Origin: Lepas anatifera
Taxonomy: Eukaryota > Arthropoda > Thecostraca > Lepadidae
DNA: 64,000 bases
NCBI GenBank assembly: GCA_034440635.1
Contig: JAOTON010001526.1
Coordinates: 2,179,001-2,243,000, forward strand
Direction of reading: 5' to 3'
The position numbers were made by a program, and so were the translations under genes. Positions 57,950-64,000 of this stretch are shown one piece after another (the stretch's first letter is position 1; each line of letters begins with the position of its first letter). Under the pieces are notes generated by a model. That model was not told the DNA's origin. It searched no databases and saw only the letters and a program-made list of their open reading frames with translations.

Positions 57950-59095
57950 CCGCTAAATCCCTTGCTCTCCTCTTTGTCTGCCGTGTCCTTTTCCGTGTCC
58001 TCCTCGTCATTTTCTGCCCGTTCATTGCATTGGTCTTCCTTATCCTTCTTTTTCGGCCCTGAAATCCATTTATCATGCTATCCCCTTACCTCGCCTGCCC
58101 TGACATCCTCCTAGTCTGCCCCATCCTTGCCCATTTATGCCTTGTCCCTCATCTCTCCTGATATAAATACCCCTCATACGGCGCGCTCTTCTCTTTGCGC
58201 CGCACTCTTCCTCCCTCGTCTGCCCTGATGTCTCTTTTCTTTGGTCATGCCCTATGCTATCTGCCCTGCCATTTTTCGTCTGCCTTAGAATATTTTATCA
58301 TCTCTCGCCTTTGTGCACCCTACCCTTCCTCGTCTGAACTTGAAACTCTCTCATCTACCTTGCCCTTTCCCTATGTACCATGTTCTTCATCTGTTCTATC
58401 TCCTCGGCTGTCATTTCCTCGCCCTCCTGTGCCCTGCCCTCCTTGCAGGTACACGAGAACAGATGAGGATCTGCCCTGTTTCCTAACACTGAAATCTATC
58501 TCAAATGTGTTGTCCCCGCCTTCGTGTACCCTACCCTTTTTAGTCTGCCTTGATATATATCTCAAAGATCCCGTCCTTGCCAAGTGCACTGCCTCACTCC
58601 CTCCATCTTCTCTATCCTCCATCGTCTTTCCCCAAGCTTCATGTGCGCTGCCCTCACCGACCCTCCCCTACCCTCCCTTGGATGTAATCAAATTCATAAC
58701 ACCTGTCCTACCCTAGTCTTCAGGCGATCTCCCCTCCCCTCATCTCCCTTGCCCTCCTTCATCTACCCTGCAATCCTTCTCAGATGCCGTGCCCTTACCT
58801 TCGTATACCTTAACCAGCTTAGTTCCTCCTGATATATACTTCATCATCTTGTCTTACCTTTTTACACTGCCTTACCTTTCATCTGCCTCATCCTCACTCG
58901 TCTCTACCAATATTCCTTTGCATCTATGTAAAGACCTCAACTTCGCGTGCCCTGCACTACCCTCACCTACCCTCTCCACCTCTCTGTCCAAATTATTTTC
59001 ATCTGCCCTTCCCACGCCTTCAAGTGTCCTTTTCTAGCATTATCTGGCCTGCCCTCCTCAATCCCCTGCCTGTCTTGCCCTCGCCCTTGTCGGTA
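57950..59095. repeat. Diverged pyrimidine-rich minisatellite (CTCGTCTGCCCTGATAT-type)
   Basis: For about 1.1 kb, variants of CTCATCTGCCCTG, CCTTGCCCTCC and GATATATCTCATC recur at irregular spacing. The plus strand is C/T-rich. The long plus-strand frame 58195-58716 (173 codons) is S/P/L/C-rich, as such repeats give, and the minus-strand frame at 57834-58076 is R/K-rich; neither is supported as a gene. Confidence 0.7.
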
Positions 59096-59699
59096 AGCTA
59101 AAAGTCACATATTGGCCTGGCTCCCTTTATAACATCACAGTCGAGGACAACATTAAGTAAGGCTCCCGTCATCGACAGAAATATAAATAGTAAATTCTGC
59201 CGAGTACAACCGGCTGACGTAACCGACGTAGCTTGGTGATGGGGCTGCAACGCAAGAGACCAATAAGAGTTTATAACCGTAGTACAAATGTATGATGAGT
59301 CCAGTGCAGTTCAGAACAGTGAGTTAGCTTTGGGTTGAATAGTTTTAGAATGTATCGTGGGGTGCATCCCGACACATCAACAGCTTGACGTAGGGTCCGA
59401 ATAGCCACAAGTCATCATTATGGACGACTCTGAACAGTTATTGTTTCTGTCCCAAATTTCTCTAGACTGATCTCTCTGGACGTCGCCCCGTTCGGTCAAT
59501 GTTCCAGCATGTGTTAGGGACGCTATCCTTAAAACCTAGCATATCGGTTTATACCAAATGTTGGACTTGAGTTGGAATGGAGTGAGGTCTGACGTTCGAC
59601 AGACTGCACTCGCACCGCCTCACGGGTACAGTCTACACAAAAATCGGGCATTACAAATTAGACATGAAATAATCCACCACAGCGCAATAGCTCTATAAA
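59096..59699. other. Spacer with no recognised gene
   Basis: No gene or element end recognised. Confidence 0.4.
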
Positions 59700-59703
59700 T
59701 TAA

Positions 59704-60638
59704 TCCGCGCCCCGGTGGGCCTCTGAACCACCTCCGCTCTGGTGGGGGTGTTTGAACACCCCCCCGAATTCGACCCCTATGCAGGATTGCGAAAAAACCG
59801 AAACGTGAACCTGGTGGATAGCTCATACAAATTCATGAAGAAACTATATCAATCAGTTTTTGGCTCAGGTCAATAATGAAGTTCTGACAAGTCAAAGAAT
59901 GTGGCAATTTGAGTAGAGTTTTTGGACTCTAGCATCTGACAGATTTGAGTTAGAATCATATTTCAGGCACCATTCGCTTCCTCTCGTCATGGCAGATCGA
60001 ATGATGCATAACATGCTCATACTAGGTCAAAAGACAAAAATGACCTGTCCTCAGGTTAGGTGAAGGTCGCTTTTTCACTTAGTATAGTCAACACGCATAT
60101 CAATCGACTCGCAATAGGAATCTAAACGAAATGGTATCAAAATAAAAGCTGTATCATCATTTCATGCAAAGTTATTGGCCGAAGTCTAAAAACTGCTAAA
60201 AAAGTAGCCCCATATGACCTCTCAGAGGTCAAAGGTAAAAATTGCAACATGATCCTGGAAAGGCTCCATGATACTACGGTTTGGAGAATATGAAGGTATT
60301 CTAAGCTGTATCTACACAAATATAACCCAATTTCTTTTTCCCATTTATTTCCAATGCAGAGGTCATGATCCGTACTTGACCTGGGGTTATTTGGTCCGGG
60401 ATTTGAAAAATCCCGGAAAAATTTTGCAGCACTCGGTGGGCCCATTATGTGGTATAAGTTCCAATCCAATAGATATGCACTGGTGACCTGACCTGAGATG
60501 ACCCAACCTTAAATTTGGGAGAAATTGCGGAATGATCAAGGATAAGGTGTACCAAGCACGGCGGGGCTTCGCGCAGCCGTTTTTTCGTGCCGCCGGAAAA
60601 ACCTGAGGGGTGTTCAAACACCGCCACCGGGGCAATGG
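59704..60638 (-). mobile_element. TTAA-type element, family F copy 2 (reverse orientation)
   Basis: TTAA at 59700-59703 is followed by TCCGCGCCCCGGTGGG. The other end reads CACCGCCACCGGGGCAATGG followed by TTGA at 60639-60642, one base off TTAA. GGTGGGGGTGTTTGAACACC lies near the left and GGTGTTCAAACACCGCCACC near the right end, again inverted. The interior has AGGTCA-like words and no transposase. Confidence 0.65.
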
Positions 60639-60642
60639 TTGA

Positions 60643-61149
60643 GGGAGTTTTCCCATTTTGGTCTCAATGAACTCTGGTCTGAATGCAATGGATTACATGT
60701 ACCTACCTTGATTTTTCGATGGCCCATGCAAAATTGGTTTACGACTATGGAGAACAAAACATCGTATTGTGACGCCATAGGTTAATGATCTTGACAGAAA
60801 GACTCCAAACTGTTTCCAAAACAAAAAGCACTGCAAAGAACCTTCTCGCTATGGCCATTGACCATAGCGCATTTTCAAGTCATTCATTTTTTTCTCGCAC
60901 AAACACAGCACATCCCGGTGGGCCGGTACGACTCTCGATGGAAAAATCGTTTCAAGGGCAGATACAAAAGCATTCAGTTTCTAAGAAGAACGTTAAGCCC
61001 TCATACATATTCAAAGTAACTAGTCAATGATCACGTTCGCGATCCATCAGTCTGTGAAACGCGACAATGACAGGGTTTGCCTTTCGTTTGCACCAAAAAG
61101 CAGCTCACAATGACCTCAACGCTTCTCCTGTTGTGCTGTCCCTTCTGCG
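60643..61149. other. Spacer with no recognised gene
   Basis: An 81-codon frame at 60785-61030 shows no motif. Confidence 0.4.
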
Positions 61150-61361
61150 CAGGGGCCGATCCAGTGTGGGGAAACAGATTCGCGGTCCCCATAAACTGCC
61201 TATCATGGTGATTCGTCCCGAAAAAATCCCGTAGAAGCACTTTGATTTGCAAAATCAGTGAGTAAGATCAATATGTAGTCTATTTTGTTCTCACAGTGTC
61301 AGTGAAAGCGTCTCTGTCGTCCGCCACGACCCCCGAATATCCAGCCCCGGATCCGCCACTG
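61150..61361. mobile_element. hAT-like miniature element (probable)
   Basis: Ends CAGGGGCCGATCCAGTG and CCCCGGATCCGCCACTG are inverted. Flanks CTTCTGCG and CCGCTGCA agree at only 5 of 8, so the duplication is eroded or the ends are slightly off. It lies just upstream of the CpG island. Confidence 0.5.
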
Positions 61362-61379
61362 CCGCTGCATGCCTAATGG

Positions 61380-62113
61380 TGGGCCTGCGACCGACCAGCC
61401 CGCTTTTTATCACGTCGCAAATTGCTCTGAATACTCTGCATTGTGATGGTGTGGACGGTGCGATGGCGGGGGACCACCCACGGACCGGCAGGGTGGGCCC
61501 GGCCGCCACAGTGCCAGCCGAACCTGCCCACACACTCATCACCTGTGGAATTCCCGCAGAGCTGCTCAGTCCTGCCGCCACGCCGTCATCACCGGAGGAG
61601 AAGGGCACCAGCCGGCCCGGAGCCACCGCTCTCCAGGGAGCAGCTCAACTGCCCCCTCGCCCCTGCGCTCACGCCCCAGCGCGCTGATCTGCGTCAATCA
61701 AAGATCGCGGGGCGGCGGGGCGGCTGGCCCTGTGAGGCGGTGGCGCGTCCGGCGGGGGCGGCCCGGGCGGCGAACAAAGCCACGCCGCCACCCGGGCCCA
61801 CCTGCGGCCGGCGGTCGGGGGCCGAGCCGCGCAGAGACGCCGCCCGGACCTGCCGCCGACAACACGCGCTCGACGCGGCAGCTGCGCTTCTATCACGTGC
61901 AGGGCTGGTCAGCGCGCTCACGGCGCTTCACGCGATCACGTGTTCGCACGTGCGAGGTTCTCGAGTTGTGCATTGCGCGGATGACCTTTGCGATGGTTTT
62001 AAGAAACTTGTGAGGATCATGGCAGCCTTGGGGAGCTGTGTGATCGAAAGAGTGTGATACATCGCTGAGTCTTCAGATACTGATGGCCTGGTAGCGAGCC
62101 GAGTGATGCGATC
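61380..62113 (+). promoter_or_regulatory. CpG island, probable promoter and 5' untranslated region
   Basis: About 700 bp of GC- and CpG-rich DNA, the largest such island here, ends directly at a good start codon. Three canonical CACGTG E-boxes lie within 59 bp (61894-61899, 61937-61942, 61947-61952). Frames open on both strands (for example the 204-codon plus-strand frame 61443-62057) are alanine/proline/arginine-rich and expected from composition. No TATA box was seen, as usual for island promoters. Promoter function is inference. Confidence 0.5.
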
Positions 62114-62329
62114 ATGTGCGCTCCGGGGCGAAGTGCAGTGGTCGTGCTCTTGGTCATCGTCTGGCTGGCGCCGGAGCTGGAGACGAAGAGGATAAAGAAG
62201 GAGCGAGCATCGGTGGTGGAGCCGCAGGGGCCGCCACCCCGGCAGGAGGTGACAGCCAAGAGCAAGGGCTGGAAGCGACGAGCAGCAGCGAAGTTCGAGA
62301 CGACGGACCAACACCAGGCGACAGCGCAG
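62114..62329 (+). CDS. Candidate first coding exon of an unknown secreted protein
   Basis: The ATG at 62114 has A at -3. It opens a 72-codon exon ending in phase 0 at CAG, followed by GTGAGC, an almost ideal 5' splice site. Residues 1-7 are a short basic n-region (MCAPGRS). Residues 8-19 form a hydrophobic core (AVVVLLVIVWLA) typical of a signal peptide or signal anchor. The rest is basic and hydrophilic, with clusters TKRIKKER, KSKGWKRR and AAAK that include dibasic sites like those cut in prohormones. The third codon positions are strongly G/C. I do not recognise the protein. Later exons would lie outside the window. A coding-like frame arising by chance in an island is the main alternative. 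Confidence 0.45.
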
Positions 62330-62346
62330 GTGAGCCGATGTCACTC
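62330..62346 (+). promoter_or_regulatory. Predicted 5' splice donor and intron start
   Basis: CAG/GTGAGC at the exon edge (62327-62335). The first TSD copy (TGTCACTC, 62339-62346) of the family G element begins 9 bases after the exon edge, and the element itself begins 17 bases after it. Confidence 0.45.
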
Positions 62347-62516
62347 CAGTGGCGGCGCTTGAACATTATGACAGCCTAGGCACGATTGGTTTAGAGGTGG
62401 GGACGTCGCCCAGGCTTTTTGCCTGATAGCGGACAGAGGCGGATGCAGCAGGTCGCCTGGAGAGGGGGCAAGGTCAAGTCGATGAGCAAAAGAATATTTA
62501 TGTTTAAATGCTGAAT

Positions 62517-62526
62517 AATATATATA

Positions 62527-62561
<35 letters not shown>
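62517..62561. repeat. TA microsatellite inside family G copy 2
   Basis: About 45 bp of TA with one break; the corresponding place in copy 1 (about 53925) has none. Confidence 0.95.
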
Positions 62562-62564
<3 letters not shown>

Positions 62565-63243
62565 ATGTCGGGGATTGTGGAAACGGTTATGCGGCAGTAT
62601 ATGAAGGTGTAAGGCAATATTCAAGAAGGATAGGTAGGTAGGTAAGTAAGCCGGGAAGGACAAGGTACTCACGAGAGCTTCCCATTTCAAGGACGGCTTC
62701 GGCACTTCATTTTTTATGACATCCAATTTCTCGCTGTAAGATCGAACGGATTTTTTAAAAATTTCATCCACCAGATTTTGTGCCATGACTCACGTTCTTC
62801 ATAAGGGTTTCCCAAATTAAATATCTTGCTAATAATTGCCCAACAACTGTACCGCACTAGAGAAGGCTAGAAATCCGCGAATACAAGAAAGTCAATAAAT
62901 GAATCCGCTGTAATCAAGGTCCTAAGACGCGGCATGACACATGCTAGCACTACAGGCAAGCCTAGGTTGCTGATTTTACGAGCCAGTACTCGCGTCCGAA
63001 TGAATGAGGTATTAGAGATGTCAATCAAAAAGCACACGTTAGGTTTCCCACGGTGTTAGGCAGATTCAGCGGATTCGCGAAGTGCCTGATATCACATTTG
63101 TTGACGGTTAAAGCTGCGAGCTTGGACTGTCAGAGATGCAAATCATCGGCTCTTTGACCCAGTGATCCGAAAAAGGAATATTCTCTGCCACTTAAACATG
63201 GAGTAAAGTTAGATTTCTTCCACATAAAATACATACTGACTTC

Positions 63244-63573
63244 ATTGGCGGACGCAGGAAGGGGGGCATTCCGGCCATGCCCCCCCAAAGCGCTGGAGGG
63301 GGGAGGACCAAACTATCTTTTGTCCCCCCAAACGCCGGAGCAATTTTTGAAAAAAGGTGTATACACTAGGTCTGTAGAGCAAAAAATATTCGCTCTCCCC
63401 CCCGGAGAGCGATCAGGCACTTGGAGAGGTAGCTTATACTAGGTCTGTCGAGTAATGAAAAAAGGTGTTTACACTGGGTCTGCAGAGCAAAAAAACTTTG
63501 CTCGCACCTCCCCCCAGGAGGAGAGGCAAACATGGGTTAGCCCCCCAAAACTCGGGTCTGCGTCCGCCCGTGA
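63244..63573 (+). mobile_element. hAT-like element, family H copy 2, nested in family G copy 2
   Basis: Ends ATTGGCGGACGCAGG and CTGCGTCCGCCCGTGA are inverted. A perfect duplication CTGACTTC lies at 63236-63243 and 63574-63581. In family G copy 1 the site (near 54655) is uninterrupted. It is 330 bp with ACACCTTTTTT/ACTAGGTCTGTAGAGC internal repeats. Confidence 0.92.
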
Positions 63574-63646
63574 CTGACTTCGACATTTAAAAGTGACTAG
63601 GCAGTGCCTAATGTGCCTCTATGGAAGCGCCGCCACTGTGTCACTC

Positions 63647-64000
63647 ACAGACTTCGGACTTCACAGACGCACTTCGGATTTGTCCGCTAATTTTCACATT
63701 CGAGCAGCTTATATATTGGAAGATCGGCAGCACACGTAATCACGAGTTAAAATCGTACCGGCGACTTTTTAACATTTGCTTGGGGTGAACGTTTTGAACG
63801 TTTTGCTTGGGGTGGAATTGGAAAACTAGTGGACACACATTTTACCCGAATAAGCCCTTGAGAGCTAGCCTCGTTTGCAGCAGTCGGGTGCCTCTCGACA
63901 AATATCCCACCATGCCATCGGGTTTGACAAGGATATACTTATTTCCCTCTTTCTTTGCAAGATTTGCAAGAAATCGAGAGTAGGACGCAGTAACAAGTCA
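63647..64000. other. Presumed intron continuation or flank at window end
   Basis: Without the inserted element, the sequence after the donor continues here. No splice acceptor or exon is recognised. The repeated phrase GAACGTTTTG...TTGCTTGGGGTG at 63779-63814 is a small tandem repeat. Confidence 0.35.

Larger units (their letters stand above)
62347..63638 (+). mobile_element. hAT-like element, family G copy 2, with a nested family H element
   Basis: Ends CAGTGGCGGCGCTTG and ATGGAAGCGCCGCCACTG are inverted. The 8-bp duplication TGTCACTC is perfect (62339-62346 and 63639-63646). It is collinear with 53749-54715 apart from a TA microsatellite at 62517-62561 and the nested element 63244-63573. 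No transposase. Confidence 0.92.

Noticed and set aside
58195..58716. 173-codon plus-strand frame
   Set aside because: Encoded by a low-complexity pyrimidine-rich repeat.
61443..62057. 204-codon plus-strand frame upstream of the candidate exon
   Set aside because: Alanine/proline/arginine-rich with no motif and overlapping frames on both strands; more likely promoter and 5' untranslated sequence.

Overview
This window looks like nuclear DNA of an animal, most likely an aquatic invertebrate; I cannot name the species or phylum from sequence alone. There is no dense set of long reading frames. Instead there are decayed non-LTR reverse transcriptases, many short DNA transposons with recognisable terminal inverted repeats (TIRs) and target-site duplications (TSDs), long microsatellites (TA, CT), minisatellites and a few isolated CpG-rich islands. 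That composition is typical of repeat-rich marine or arthropod-type genomes. No rRNA, confident tRNA, CRISPR or viral genome was seen.

Layout. 0-3 kb holds a non-LTR tail and two TTAA-flanked elements (family E copy 1, family B copy 1). 4.5-11 kb holds three copies of a 450-bp TTAA-type element (family A), a 311-bp hAT-like element and short hydrophobic reading frames. 11-12 kb is a decayed reverse transcriptase. 12.8-13.1 kb is a CpG island with CTCF-like motifs. 13.2-15.3 kb is a cleanly resolved transposon-in-transposon. 17.2-19.7 kb and 24.8-25.4 kb are two loci of one 20-bp minisatellite. 19.7-27.6 kb has family B copies, a broken mobile-element protein and a second reverse transcriptase remnant. 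27.8-30.1 kb is a piggyBac-like element, followed by another reverse transcriptase end. 35.2-35.5 kb is a recent 167-bp tandem duplication. 37.5-39.9 kb is the most complete retrotransposon, with linker, reverse transcriptase and C-terminus broken by four frameshifts. 42.6-43.6 kb is the intact-ended family E copy 2. 45-47.2 kb has hAT-like miniature elements and a second copy of a reverse transcriptase C-terminus. 51.3-52.1 kb is an 800-bp CT repeat. 53.7-56.7 kb and 62.3-63.6 kb contain hAT-like elements, several nested with perfect 8-bp TSDs.

The only plausible host gene start is at the right edge. A CpG island (61.4-62.1 kb) with three CACGTG boxes is followed by a 72-codon first exon (62114-62329). 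The exon begins with a signal-peptide-like segment and ends in a strong splice donor. A family G hAT-like element sits 17 bp inside the presumed intron and itself carries a nested family H element. The other exons would lie beyond the window. The most useful outcome is the set of element boundaries with matching TSDs: these give definite termini for elements, some of which may be undescribed.
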